Source: an uncultured Pelagibacteraceae bacterium (GTDB lineage Bacteria > Pseudomonadota > Alphaproteobacteria > Pelagibacterales > Pelagibacteraceae). Taken from it: a DNA stretch of 63,936 bases. The notes beneath the pieces were generated by a model. That model saw nothing but the letters and a program-made list of their open reading frames with translations, did not search any database and was not told the DNA's origin. Each line of letters opens with the position of its first letter. Within the stretch, counting starts at the first letter, position 1. Where the stretch lies: assembly GCA_902609235.1 (NCBI GenBank), contig CACLRF010000003.1, forward strand, positions 1 through 63,936, in the 5' to 3' direction. Shown here piece by piece: positions 39,865 through 49,102 of the stretch. The position numbers and the translations under genes were made by a program.

Positions 39865-41182
39865 TTAGATGATTATATCTACTAATAAAAATTTTTTGGC
39901 TAGTAGTCTCTTTATTGAATTCTTTATATTTAGTTTGTTTGTCTTTATATGCATATATAACGGATAAATTACTAGTCTCATCATCTATTATTCTAGCACC
40001 ATGATCTGACATCAAGGTAAGTTTTATGTTTTCTAGATTGTCATTTTTTTGTAAATTTTGTAAAAAGTTATTTAAAAAAAATAATACACATATCCTTTCT
40101 GTGTTATGTTGATTTACTTTTTTATTTGTTGAAAAAAAAGTATTTCCTAAACTAAGTTTTCCATCGTAATTACAATTATCATTAAATCCATAAGGTTTAT
40201 GAGGAACTAAAGTATGAACAAATATTAAATCATAATTTTTTGAATTAATATCTTTTTCAATATTTAAAAATAGATCATTAAACGATGCTTTTTGTCCTTC
40301 AGGATCTAAAAGACTATCAATAGCTCTAATTTCTCTTAATGTTCTCCATGTTAAAGTTGAAATAATTGATCCATTTAATTTCCAAAGAGAAACAATTTTA
40401 GTAAGAAAAGTATCTTTAAAACCTTCTACATAATTTCTTTCATTAAAAGGGTTAGATGTTTTACATTTAGAAATATTTTTAACTTGGCAAAAGTCAATAT
40501 ATATATTCTGATAAACACTTATATTTTTAAAACTTTCAAAAAATAAATTTTTGTAAATCTCATAGTTGTAAAAATAATTATCTGATCCTTTAAGAGTTTC
40601 TGAACTTACTTTATTAGATGTAAGATTTAATAAAGAAGAAATGGAGTCTTTTGTACCACTATCAATTGATTTTATGTTGCTATAATATTCAAAATTATAT
40701 CTTTTAAAAAATTCTTTAGCTTCTTCATCAAAAGTTATCCCTTTAGGACTTTTACTTTCATAACTATTTAGTCCAGACATTTCATCAAATATTATTACAA
40801 TATCAGTATTATTATATTTTTTATCAACTGTAAGGCTGTAATCTTTAAGATTTTTATAAGATTTATTTTGATCAACTATACTAAATAAAAAAATTGTAGA
40901 TAAAAAGATCAAAATTATATTTAAAAATCTTTCATTTGAAAATGTAATTATAATATAAAAAATTATTATTAAAAAAACTAATAACCCAAAGGCTGGATAA
41001 TATATCACTGTAAATTGATTAATTAATAGAACTTTGAAAGGTTGTATTAATCCATTCCAAAGTCCAAAACTATTATCAATTCCCATTACAATTAATAAAG
41101 ATAAATAAATTTTAAAAATATAGTTGTTTAAAAAATTTTTTTTTATCAATAATTTAAAATTAAAATTGGTATTAAAAAACAT
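39854..41182 (-). CDS. Sulfatase/alkaline-phosphatase-superfamily membrane protein
   Basis: N-terminal TMs then [42 protein letters not shown]; 5' end probably frameshifted (see findings). Confidence 0.72.
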   Translation of the reverse strand: MFFNTNFNFKLLIKKNFLNNYIFKIYLSLLIVMGIDNSFGLWNGLIQPFKVLLINQFTVIYYPAFGLLVFLIIIFYIIITFSNERFLNIILIFLSTIFLFSIVDQNKSYKNLKDYSLTVDKKYNNTDIVIIFDEMSGLNSYESKSPKGITFDEEAKEFFKRYNFEYYSNIKSIDSGTKDSISSLLNLTSNKVSSETLKGSDNYFYNYEIYKNLFFESFKNISVYQNIYIDFCQVKNISKCKTSNPFNERNYVEGFKDTFLTKIVSLWKLNGSIISTLTWRTLREIRAIDSLLDPEGQKASFNDLFLNIEKDINSKNYDLIFVHTLVPHKPYGFNDNCNYDGKLSLGNTFFSTNKKVNQHNTERICVLFFLNNFLQNLQKNDNLENIKLTLMSDHGARIIDDETSNLSVIYAYKDKQTKYKEFNKETTSQKIFISRYNHLINF

Positions 41183-41283
41183 GATATTAAAAAAATAATT
41201 TCAATAAGAGTTAAATTTGATTTTAATGTAAATATAGGGAAGAATGCTATTAAACAAAAAATACTAGTATTTTTTAAATTCAT
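41146..41283 (-). CDS. 45-aa hydrophobic ORF, possible detached N-terminus of the downstream sulfatase-like gene
   Basis: [45 protein letters not shown] in the frame offset by -1 from the sulfatase ORF. Confidence 0.45.
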   Translation of the reverse strand: MNLKNTSIFCLIAFFPIFTLKSNLTLIEIIFLISCFLIPILILNY

Positions 41284-41335
41284 AAATTAATCTAGTTCTG
41301 TTTGTGATGCTTTTTTAAAAAAAATTTATTGCAAA

Positions 41336-41542
41336 TTATTTGTTTTTTTCTTTTTTTGAATTATTTTTTTTAAAAAAATTTTTTACTTTATTCCAATAAA
41401 ACGTACAATATGAAACACCTGCTGCTATAGCGCCTAATATTGCCTGCAATATTATACTTCCAGTCCCTGGATCAAGATATGCATATGCATTGGTAATTAT
41501 AAAAATATTATAAATTAACAACAAATTAAGAATTTTTTTCAT
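41336..41542 (-). CDS. Small exported/membrane protein with YLDPGTGS motif
   Basis: MKKILNLLLIYNIFIITNAYAYLDPGTGSIILQAILGAIAAGVSYCTFYWNKVKNFF; start moved to internal Met. Confidence 0.75.
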   Translation of the reverse strand: MKKILNLLLIYNIFIITNAYAYLDPGTGSIILQAILGAIAAGVSYCTFYWNKVKNFFKKNNSKKEKNK

Positions 41543-41556
41543 AGAAATCTTATATA

Positions 41557-42279
41557 TCAATATAGATTAACTTCTATATTTTTTTTCCATAAAAAGAAAG
41601 TTAGCAAATAAAACAATATAACACCTAAAAAGTAATTCCATTCAAGTGAATGTTTTAAAAACTTAAGATTGAAACCAAAAAAATCATCCCCAGGTAAACT
41701 AATAATTGGGACACTTATAATTGCAACAACAATTAAAGTTGATACTAAAATAATTTTGAGATTTAAAAAACTTGTATTTATGTGTTTGATTAATTTATGT
41801 TTAAATGAAAAAAATGCAGCTACTAAATAAGCTTGAGCTGTAATCTCAAAAATTATGAATGTGAGCATTATCACTCTTCTAAACAATTTATAAAAATCAT
41901 TATCAAATTTAATGCCTAAAAAGATTGAGTGTATTGTTAATGCAATTGCTGAAGCAATACCAAAGAACAAAATTTTATTTTTATATTTGTGCCCTTTGTC
42001 AAAAAAATTAACAATTTCTTTATTATAGATCCAGTATTTAATTAACAGATATGAAGTTAAAAACATTGCTGGTTTAAAGATAAGATAAGTTGGAAAATAC
42101 CTTGCGGTTCTACTTATTGAAACACTGCCATCAATATAGGGAAATGAATTATAAATTCTGAACTGATGCTCAATTAGAAAGTGAAATTGTGTTGTGATTA
42201 ATAGACACGCATTAACAGCAACAAAGGGAATTATAAATATCCATATGCTAATAGACTTTGCCTTGCTAATCTGCTCCAT
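41557..42279 (-). CDS. Multi-TM membrane protein, unknown
   Basis: 240 aa with six or more hydrophobic segments; upstream neighbour of the YLDPGTGS protein. Confidence 0.65.
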   Translation of the reverse strand: MEQISKAKSISIWIFIIPFVAVNACLLITTQFHFLIEHQFRIYNSFPYIDGSVSISRTARYFPTYLIFKPAMFLTSYLLIKYWIYNKEIVNFFDKGHKYKNKILFFGIASAIALTIHSIFLGIKFDNDFYKLFRRVIMLTFIIFEITAQAYLVAAFFSFKHKLIKHINTSFLNLKIILVSTLIVVAIISVPIISLPGDDFFGFNLKFLKHSLEWNYFLGVILFYLLTFFLWKKNIEVNLY

Positions 42280-42285
42280 GGGAGA

Positions 42286-42369
42286 TTATTTCTTCTTGTT
42301 TTTTCTTTTTGCTCTTCTTTTTTTAGAGCCTTGTTTTCTACGGCCTCTATGTTTTTTTGGGTAGCTCAT
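42286..42369 (-). CDS. 27-aa extremely basic peptide (missing from ORF track)
   Basis: MSYPKKHRGRRKQGSKKRRAKRKNKKK*; 16 of 27 residues are K or R. Confidence 0.55.
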   Translation of the reverse strand: MSYPKKHRGRRKQGSKKRRAKRKNKKK

Positions 42370-42443
42370 TTAATCCTATTTATTAATTTTATTGACGTTT
42401 TTTACGGGATATAGCATTGTCTTAATAACATATCAAATTTATT

Positions 42444-43622
42444 ATGGGTAATTCCTTCAAGACTTTCCTAAAACATACAGCTAAAGATTTTCATAATCAG
42501 TCAGTAAATCCTGCTGTGGTTAGAGCTTCTACTATTATTTTTAAATCAATGCAGGATATTAAAAAAACACAGAATAAATATTTGAAAGATCCAGTAAGTG
42601 GAAATTTTGATTATGGTCGGCAGGGAACATCCACAACATATGCTTTACAACAAATTTTAAGAAAAATTGAAGAATGTTATAAGGTTTATCTAACCCCTAC
42701 TGGTTTTGGTGCAATATTTCTTGGTGTGTTAAGCGTTGTGAAACCAGATGATGAAATACTTGTTACAGACTCAGTTTATTCTCCATCAAGACTTTTAATA
42801 GAAACATACCTTAAAAAATTTAATATCAGAGCAATATTCTATAATCCAAATGACTTTAATGATCTAAAAAGTAAAATTACAAAAAAAACAAAGCTTATTT
42901 TTGTTGAAAATCCTGGAAGCAACACTTTTGAATTTCAAGATTTATCTAAAATTGTTGCATTGGCAAAAAAAAATAAAATTTATACAGCGATAGATAACAC
43001 TTGGGGAACACCTTATTTTCTGAAACCAATAAAGCTAGGTTTTGATATGTCGATTGTCTCTGCAACAAAATATTATTCTGGTCACTCAGATGTAATGGGT
43101 GGTAGTTTAGCTATAAATAAACGAGTTTTTAAATTAGTAGAAGCAACAAATAAAGTTTCAGGATTAAGATTAGGTCCTGATGATGCGTATTTAATTCTAA
43201 GAGGTATTCGAACTTTAGATGTAAGATTGGAAAAACATCAGGAAAATGCACTTAAACTCTCCAAGTTTTTATCAAGACAGAAAAAAATAATTAAAGTTTT
43301 TTATCCATATAAAAAAGGGAGTCAAAATTATAAATTATGGAAAAAATATTATTCTGGAGCATCGGGTTTATTAGGATTTAAAATAAAATCAAAAAATAAA
43401 AACTCAGTGTTAAAATTTGTTAATTCTTTAAAACTTTTTGGGTATGGATTTAGTTGGGGAGGTTTCGAGAGCTTAGCACTTTATCAAACACATCAAGCAC
43501 TAGGTAAGAGACAATTTACACATATAAATAAAGATGAACATATAATAAGGATGCATATTGGACTTGAAGATCCTAAAGACATTATAGATGATATAAAACA
43601 AGCATTAAAATTTATTAAATGA
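42444..43622 (+). CDS. metC: Cys/Met metabolism PLP-dependent enzyme (cystathionine beta-lyase-like)
   Basis: DYGRQGTSTTYALQQ, LVTDSVYSPSR, AIDNTWGTPYFLKPI, SATKYYSGHSDVMGG (PLP Lys). Confidence 0.92.
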   Translation: MGNSFKTFLKHTAKDFHNQSVNPAVVRASTIIFKSMQDIKKTQNKYLKDPVSGNFDYGRQGTSTTYALQQILRKIEECYKVYLTPTGFGAIFLGVLSVVKPDDEILVTDSVYSPSRLLIETYLKKFNIRAIFYNPNDFNDLKSKITKKTKLIFVENPGSNTFEFQDLSKIVALAKKNKIYTAIDNTWGTPYFLKPIKLGFDMSIVSATKYYSGHSDVMGGSLAINKRVFKLVEATNKVSGLRLGPDDAYLILRGIRTLDVRLEKHQENALKLSKFLSRQKKIIKVFYPYKKGSQNYKLWKKYYSGASGLLGFKIKSKNKNSVLKFVNSLKLFGYGFSWGGFESLALYQTHQALGKRQFTHINKDEHIIRMHIGLEDPKDIIDDIKQALKFIK

Positions 43623-44839
43623 TTTCAGAAAGTTTTACTATAAGCAAAAAAGCACTAATCACTTTAATTGCTGCTTCTATAGTTGTAATTATTTCTTTAG
43701 GAATAAGACAGACCTTTGGATTGTTTTATTTTGATTTTAATAATGACTTAGATATTTCCATCTCTCATTTTGGTTTTGTTATGGGATTGCAGTTATTACT
43801 TTGGGGAGTATTCAGTCCGTTATTTGGTTTAATTACTGATAAATACGGAGGAGCTGTTGCAATATTTATTGGTTTTGTTTTTTATTTAGTTGGGGTTTTG
43901 CTTTTTTATTCTGGCTATAATACTGGAGGTTATTTTACTTTAACTATTGGAGTGATGATTGGAATAGGCTTAGGCTCCACTGCAATAGGTATTCCGGTAT
44001 CAGTAGTAGCTAAACATTTTCCAGCATCTAATAGAACTATTGCAACAGGAATTGTTACATGTGCAGGATCATTTGGATATTTTGTATCACCTTTACTTGT
44101 AAGATATTCCTTAGTTGAAACAGGCTGGGAAAATACTCTTTTATATTTTTCTCTTCTTTTAGGATTAGGATTAGTGGTAGCTTTGTTTGTTAGTACTCCA
44201 AAAATACCTGTAGGAGTTAATCAAGATAACAATCAAACAGTAAGAGATGCTCTAAAAGAGGCATTTGCAAACAAAAGTTTTATTTATCTCACTTTAGGTT
44301 TTTTTGTATGTGGTTGGCATATTGCTTTAGTTGCAACACACATTCCTACTTATATGGCAGACAAAGGTTTGCCTGATTGGACGCCTGCAATGGTTTTAGC
44401 TTTGATTGGTGTATTTAATATGGCTGGTACGATTACCAGCGGTTATTTAGCAACAAGGTATAGTAAGAAAAAAATTTTAAGTTCCATTTATCTATTAAGA
44501 GGAGTTTCAATAATTTATTTTATTTTCTTACCACCAAGTATATTTAACTCAGTAGTTTTTGGAGTTACTTTTGGTTTTTTATGGTTGTCCACAGTTCCTC
44601 CAACAAATGGAATTGTTGCACACATATTTGGTACAAAATATGTTGGACTGTTATATGGAATAGTTTTTGTAAGCCATCAAATTGGTTCTTTCCTAGGAGC
44701 ATATCTAGGTGGTGTATTTTATGAGTTAAATGGAAATTTTGATTATGCATGGTACGGATCTATCGCATTATCAATTTTTGCAGGTCTGATACATTTACCT
44801 ATAGTAGAGAAAGCAATTGAAAGAACTCAACCAGCATAA
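43619..44839 (+). CDS. MFS transporter
   Basis: 12-TM pattern, GLITDKYGGAVAIFIG, ATRYSKKKILSSIYLLRG motifs. Confidence 0.9.
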   Translation: MISESFTISKKALITLIAASIVVIISLGIRQTFGLFYFDFNNDLDISISHFGFVMGLQLLLWGVFSPLFGLITDKYGGAVAIFIGFVFYLVGVLLFYSGYNTGGYFTLTIGVMIGIGLGSTAIGIPVSVVAKHFPASNRTIATGIVTCAGSFGYFVSPLLVRYSLVETGWENTLLYFSLLLGLGLVVALFVSTPKIPVGVNQDNNQTVRDALKEAFANKSFIYLTLGFFVCGWHIALVATHIPTYMADKGLPDWTPAMVLALIGVFNMAGTITSGYLATRYSKKKILSSIYLLRGVSIIYFIFLPPSIFNSVVFGVTFGFLWLSTVPPTNGIVAHIFGTKYVGLLYGIVFVSHQIGSFLGAYLGGVFYELNGNFDYAWYGSIALSIFAGLIHLPIVEKAIERTQPA

Positions 44840-46031
44840 GTTTAAATTTAACCCTTATCTAGAGGATCTGTATCAATCAGATAAACCTTTAATTATTTAT
44901 AAAGTAGATGATGGGTATAATATTTACACTGATTTTTCCAAAAAAATTGTTTTAACAAAAAAAAATATACATAATTTTCTTAAATCGTTAGAAAAAAAAA
45001 AATACAAAAAAGAAACAGATTTATATCTTGGTTTTTTTGGTTACGAAATTTTATGTAACTTAATTGGTATTAATTTAAAAAATAAAAAAAGGATAAATTT
45101 TTATAAAGGGGTTTTTTATAAACCTGAGACAATAATTAAAATTAGAAGAGATATTAAAGTTATATCTAGTATAAAAAAACATACATTCAATTATCAATTC
45201 AGCAAAACTCAAATACTAAGTCCCTTTAAGATTAATATTTCTTATGAAAAATATAAAAAAATATTTGAATTATTTTCAAAAAAAATAAGACAAGGTGAAA
45301 CTTATCAAATTAAAATTTGTACAAAATATAAAAATAAATCTTTAATTAATCCTATTAATTTTTTTTGGAAATTAATGCGTGTTAATGCTTCCCCAGAGTC
45401 ATTTATGATAAAAGATAAGGATTACTCTATAGTAAGTTGCTCTCCAGAAACATTGATAGATAAGAAAAAAAACAAAATAATTACAAAACCAATTGCTGGT
45501 ACTTTTAAGAAAAAATACTCTTCTAATAAAAATACAGCTCTTAAATATTTTAAAAATAATCAGAAAGAAACCAAAGAACACAACATGATAGTTGATATGG
45601 AAAGAAGTGATTTATCTAAAATTTGCAAACCAGGAAGTGTTAAAATACTCAAAAAAAAATATGTTGAGGAATACAAGCATCTTTTTCATTATGTGACTTC
45701 AATAGGTGGAATATTAAATAAAAATACAAAATTGATTGATATCATTAAAGCAATGATGCCGGGAGGATCCGTAATTGGTTGCCCTAAAATTAGAACATTA
45801 GAACTTTTAAATAATCAAGAAAAAGAAAGTAGAAATATTTTTACAGGTAGTTTTGGATTTATTAAATTTAATCAAGATATGAAGTTTAATATTATTATTA
45901 GATCTATATTAAATTATAAAAATCAATCAGAGATCTCTGCTGCATCTGGTGTAGTATTAGATAGCTCATCAAAGAAAGAGTTCAATGAAAATTATATTAA
46001 AGCAAAATCTTTACTGGAGTTATTTAAATGA
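44817..46031 (+). CDS. pabB: Anthranilate/para-aminobenzoate synthase component I
   Basis: IRQGETYQIKICTKY, SPETLIDKKKNKIITKPIAGT, DMERSDLSKICKPGSV, PGGSVIGCPKIRTLELL. pabB rather than trpE inferred from the pabC-like neighbour. Confidence 0.82.
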   Translation: MKELNQHKFKFNPYLEDLYQSDKPLIIYKVDDGYNIYTDFSKKIVLTKKNIHNFLKSLEKKKYKKETDLYLGFFGYEILCNLIGINLKNKKRINFYKGVFYKPETIIKIRRDIKVISSIKKHTFNYQFSKTQILSPFKINISYEKYKKIFELFSKKIRQGETYQIKICTKYKNKSLINPINFFWKLMRVNASPESFMIKDKDYSIVSCSPETLIDKKKNKIITKPIAGTFKKKYSSNKNTALKYFKNNQKETKEHNMIVDMERSDLSKICKPGSVKILKKKYVEEYKHLFHYVTSIGGILNKNTKLIDIIKAMMPGGSVIGCPKIRTLELLNNQEKESRNIFTGSFGFIKFNQDMKFNIIIRSILNYKNQSEISAASGVVLDSSSKKEFNENYIKAKSLLELFK

Positions 46032-46585
46032 TTTACATAATTGATCATCAAGACTCTTTTACTTGGAATGTGGTTCATCAATTTGCAAAATTTGATAAAG
46101 TAATTTGTGCAAATTATTATGAAGTAAATGATAAATTGCTTGATAAAAGTGATGCGATCGTTTTATCTCCAGGACCTGGATCCCCAAAAGATTATCCAAC
46201 AACATCAAAAATTTACAAAAAATATAAAGGAAAGAAAAAAATTATTGGTATTTGTCTAGGTTATCAAATGATTTTGTATAATGAAGGAGGTAAAATCATA
46301 CAGCAAAAGAGAATATACCATGGATTTCAATCCAAAATAAAAACAAATAATCAAAGTGAAATCTTTAAAAACAATCAACAATTTAAAGTTGGTAGATATC
46401 ATTCATTAAAATTAATGGAGCCATTCAAATCGAATTCAATTAAAATAACTATGAGATGTAGTAAAACAAAAATACCTATGGGTCTTGAGGATAATCAAAA
46501 CAAAATATATGGATTTCAATTTCATCCAGAATCTTTTTTAACAGAAAATGGCAACACTCTTATTAAAAAAATCTTATCAGCTTAG
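46028..46585 (+). CDS. pabA: Aminodeoxychorismate/anthranilate synthase component II (glutamine amidotransferase)
   Basis: IIDHQDSFTWN, LSPGPGSPKDY, IIGICLGYQMI, YGFQFHPESFLTENG. Confidence 0.88.
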   Translation: MIYIIDHQDSFTWNVVHQFAKFDKVICANYYEVNDKLLDKSDAIVLSPGPGSPKDYPTTSKIYKKYKGKKKIIGICLGYQMILYNEGGKIIQQKRIYHGFQSKIKTNNQSEIFKNNQQFKVGRYHSLKLMEPFKSNSIKITMRCSKTKIPMGLEDNQNKIYGFQFHPESFLTENGNTLIKKILSA

Positions 46586-47291
46586 TAATCTTAAAGAAGT
46601 TAATTTCAATGATCTTTGGGGGTCTAGAGGTGTATTCACCACCATGCGAATGGTTGGAAAACCTCCTAAGTTAATACTTTTAAAACCACATTTAGAGAAC
46701 TTAATAAAATCTACAAAAAAATATGGAATAAGAAAAAACAATTTAAAAAACATTATTAAAGATTTAATTAACAAAAATACTCTATACAAAGGTTCTGATA
46801 ATTTATTTCGTATAGCGTTAAATAAAAAACTGATATCAGTCTCAATTAGAAAAAGACCAAAACCAAAAAGTAAATTTAATCTTTTATTGTTTAAATATAA
46901 ACGAGTAGAACCAAATTACAAAAATCTCTATTATAAAAAAATATTAGCAAAATTAAGCAAAGTTGACACAACTAAATTTGATATTGCTCTGGTCGCTAGT
47001 GATAAAATTTTAGAAACTGGTACTTCAAATTTAGTTTTTGTGAAAAATGGAAAGATTTTTTCACCTAAAAAAAATTGTTATTTTGGAAACACACTTAAAT
47101 TTATAAGTAAGAAAATTAAAATTAATTTTAAAGATATTTCTATTAAATCAATTGATGATTATGATGAAATAATTCTTATTGGATCTGGTAAAGGAGTAAC
47201 ATCGGTTTCAAAAATAAATGATCTTAAATGGAAGAGAAGAAAGACTGGTTGCTACATTAAGTTAAATAAAATATATAATTCTCTTGTTTAA
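46548..47291 (+). CDS. pabC: Class IV aminotransferase, 4-amino-4-deoxychorismate lyase-like
   Basis: GSRGVFTTMRM, ASDKILETGTSNLVFVKNGKIFSP, LIGSGKGVTSVSKI; overlaps pabA by 38 bp. Confidence 0.8.
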   Translation: MATLLLKKSYQLSNLKEVNFNDLWGSRGVFTTMRMVGKPPKLILLKPHLENLIKSTKKYGIRKNNLKNIIKDLINKNTLYKGSDNLFRIALNKKLISVSIRKRPKPKSKFNLLLFKYKRVEPNYKNLYYKKILAKLSKVDTTKFDIALVASDKILETGTSNLVFVKNGKIFSPKKNCYFGNTLKFISKKIKINFKDISIKSIDDYDEIILIGSGKGVTSVSKINDLKWKRRKTGCYIKLNKIYNSLV

Positions 47292-47293
47292 AC

Positions 47294-47692
47294 ATGAAAG
47301 ATCCAAACAATCCTTGTATATTTTGCAAAATCAGAAAAGAAGAGCTGCAGTTTGAAAATCAATTGGCTTACTCATCCATAGATAGCTATCCAGTCTCAGA
47401 ATTTCATAGTCTTATCGTTCCTAAAAGACATGTAGAGACATACTTTGATCTTACTAAAGAAGAAATTCAGGCATGCAATGAATTAATTTTAAAAACTAAA
47501 GAAAAAATTTTAAAACAAGATTTTAATGTTAAAGGTTTTAATATAGGAACAAATGCAGGAAAATCTGCAGGCCAATCAATTATGCATTGTCATATTCATC
47601 TAATTCCCAGAAGAGAAGGAGATGTTGAGAATCCTCAGGGTGGTGTTAGATCAGTGATTCCCAAAAAACAACACTACAAAAGTAAATTCTAA
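47294..47692 (+). CDS. HIT family protein
   Basis: CIFCKIRKEE start and SIMHCHIHLIPRR (HxHxH). Confidence 0.95.
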   Translation: MKDPNNPCIFCKIRKEELQFENQLAYSSIDSYPVSEFHSLIVPKRHVETYFDLTKEEIQACNELILKTKEKILKQDFNVKGFNIGTNAGKSAGQSIMHCHIHLIPRREGDVENPQGGVRSVIPKKQHYKSKF

Positions 47693-47797
47693 GTTGTTAT
47701 TAAAGACAAATTGACCAATACTTTTGGTTGAACTATATAAGTTTCTAGAATAGAAAACTTTAAATTAACTCAATTTTATTTTACAAGGGTACTAAAA

Positions 47798-48598
47798 ATG
47801 TTTGCAACAAATCCTTTCTCAATTCTAGCAGAGACAGTCCCATCTTTAGTAATGCAAGGTTTTTTGGTGCTAATGATTTTATTAATTGTTGCAGGGACTC
47901 TTTTAGACATAATTCACAAAAAGAATGTGAAGTACTTTTTTGAAAACGCCAAAAAAGCAAAAAAAAATGCGACTAAAGAATTATCAACTGGTGAAAGAAT
48001 TGCAGTAGTCTCAAAAACAATTGCATACGATATCGGGACTACATCAGAACTAGGAGCTGGCAAGAGAAGAGTAGCACATGTTCTTGGAATGTATGGAACT
48101 ATATTGTTTTGGGTTGGATCTGTTGTGATGATATTTTGTTATTCTTCTGCAAATGTGGAAACCCCAGCTATTTGGCCGATGATCTGGCACGTAGGTGCTT
48201 TAATGACTATCTTGGGTGGGTCATGGTTTTGGTTCTTCTTAAGAGTTGATGTTTATTCAGAAGCCCAACCTTGGTACAGAATTATTAAAGCTGATTTATT
48301 TGTATTAGCATTAATCGCAACTTCATTAACAGGATTTATATGGTCATATCTTCAAAGTTTAAATTTAGAAGGAAGATGGGATGCAAATTTATTTTTAATA
48401 TTATTTGTAGTTTCAAACTTAGTTTTGTTTGGAGGAGTTTATTGGTCTAAATTTGCACATATGTTTTATAAACCTGGTGCAGCAATACAAAAAAATTTAG
48501 CTGAGGCAGATGGTTCAAGAGATAATTTACCACCACCTGCAGATGCACCTGAACAATTTGGTTTGGGTATTAAAAGAGAACAACCTAAACATTATTAA
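47798..48598 (+). CDS. aprM: APS-reductase-associated membrane protein AprM-like
   Basis: Multi-TM protein immediately upstream of aprB and aprA, in the order known as aprMBA. Confidence 0.75.
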   Translation: MFATNPFSILAETVPSLVMQGFLVLMILLIVAGTLLDIIHKKNVKYFFENAKKAKKNATKELSTGERIAVVSKTIAYDIGTTSELGAGKRRVAHVLGMYGTILFWVGSVVMIFCYSSANVETPAIWPMIWHVGALMTILGGSWFWFFLRVDVYSEAQPWYRIIKADLFVLALIATSLTGFIWSYLQSLNLEGRWDANLFLILFVVSNLVLFGGVYWSKFAHMFYKPGAAIQKNLAEADGSRDNLPPPADAPEQFGLGIKREQPKHY

Positions 48599-48631
48599 TT
48601 ATGATAAAATTTAAAAAGGAGAGAGAATAAT

Positions 48632-49102
48632 ATGTCAACATTTGTATATATGACAAGATGTGATGGCTGTGGTCATTGCGTAGATATTTGCCCTTCAGAC
48701 ATAATGCACATTGATGAAAACATTAGACGTGCAAAAAATATTGAACCTAACTTTTGTTGGGAATGTTATTCATGTGTCAAAGCTTGTCCTAATCACGCTA
48801 TTGATGTAAGAGGATATGCAGACTTTGCTCCAATGGGACATAGTGTTAGAGTAAGAAGGGAAGAAGAAAAAGGAACTATCTCTTGGAAAATTAAATTCAG
48901 AAATGGAACTGAAAAAAATTTCGTATCTCCAATAACAACTAAGCCTTGGGGAAAATTTATTCCTAAATTAGCCGATGGGGACAAACCTAATCAAGGTGAA
49001 ATAAATTCACAAAGATTATACACTGAACCAGAAGGATTAAACATAGATGGAGAGCTTCCGAGTGTTCCCAAAGAGTCGTTCAAAAAAGGAGTTTACTATT
49101 AA
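48632..49102 (+). CDS. aprB: Adenylylsulfate reductase subunit beta
   Basis: MTRCDGCGHCVDICPSDIMHID and CWECYSCVKACPNHAIDVRGYADFAPMG: two 4Fe-4S motifs of AprB. Confidence 0.95.
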   Translation: MSTFVYMTRCDGCGHCVDICPSDIMHIDENIRRAKNIEPNFCWECYSCVKACPNHAIDVRGYADFAPMGHSVRVRREEEKGTISWKIKFRNGTEKNFVSPITTKPWGKFIPKLADGDKPNQGEINSQRLYTEPEGLNIDGELPSVPKESFKKGVYY

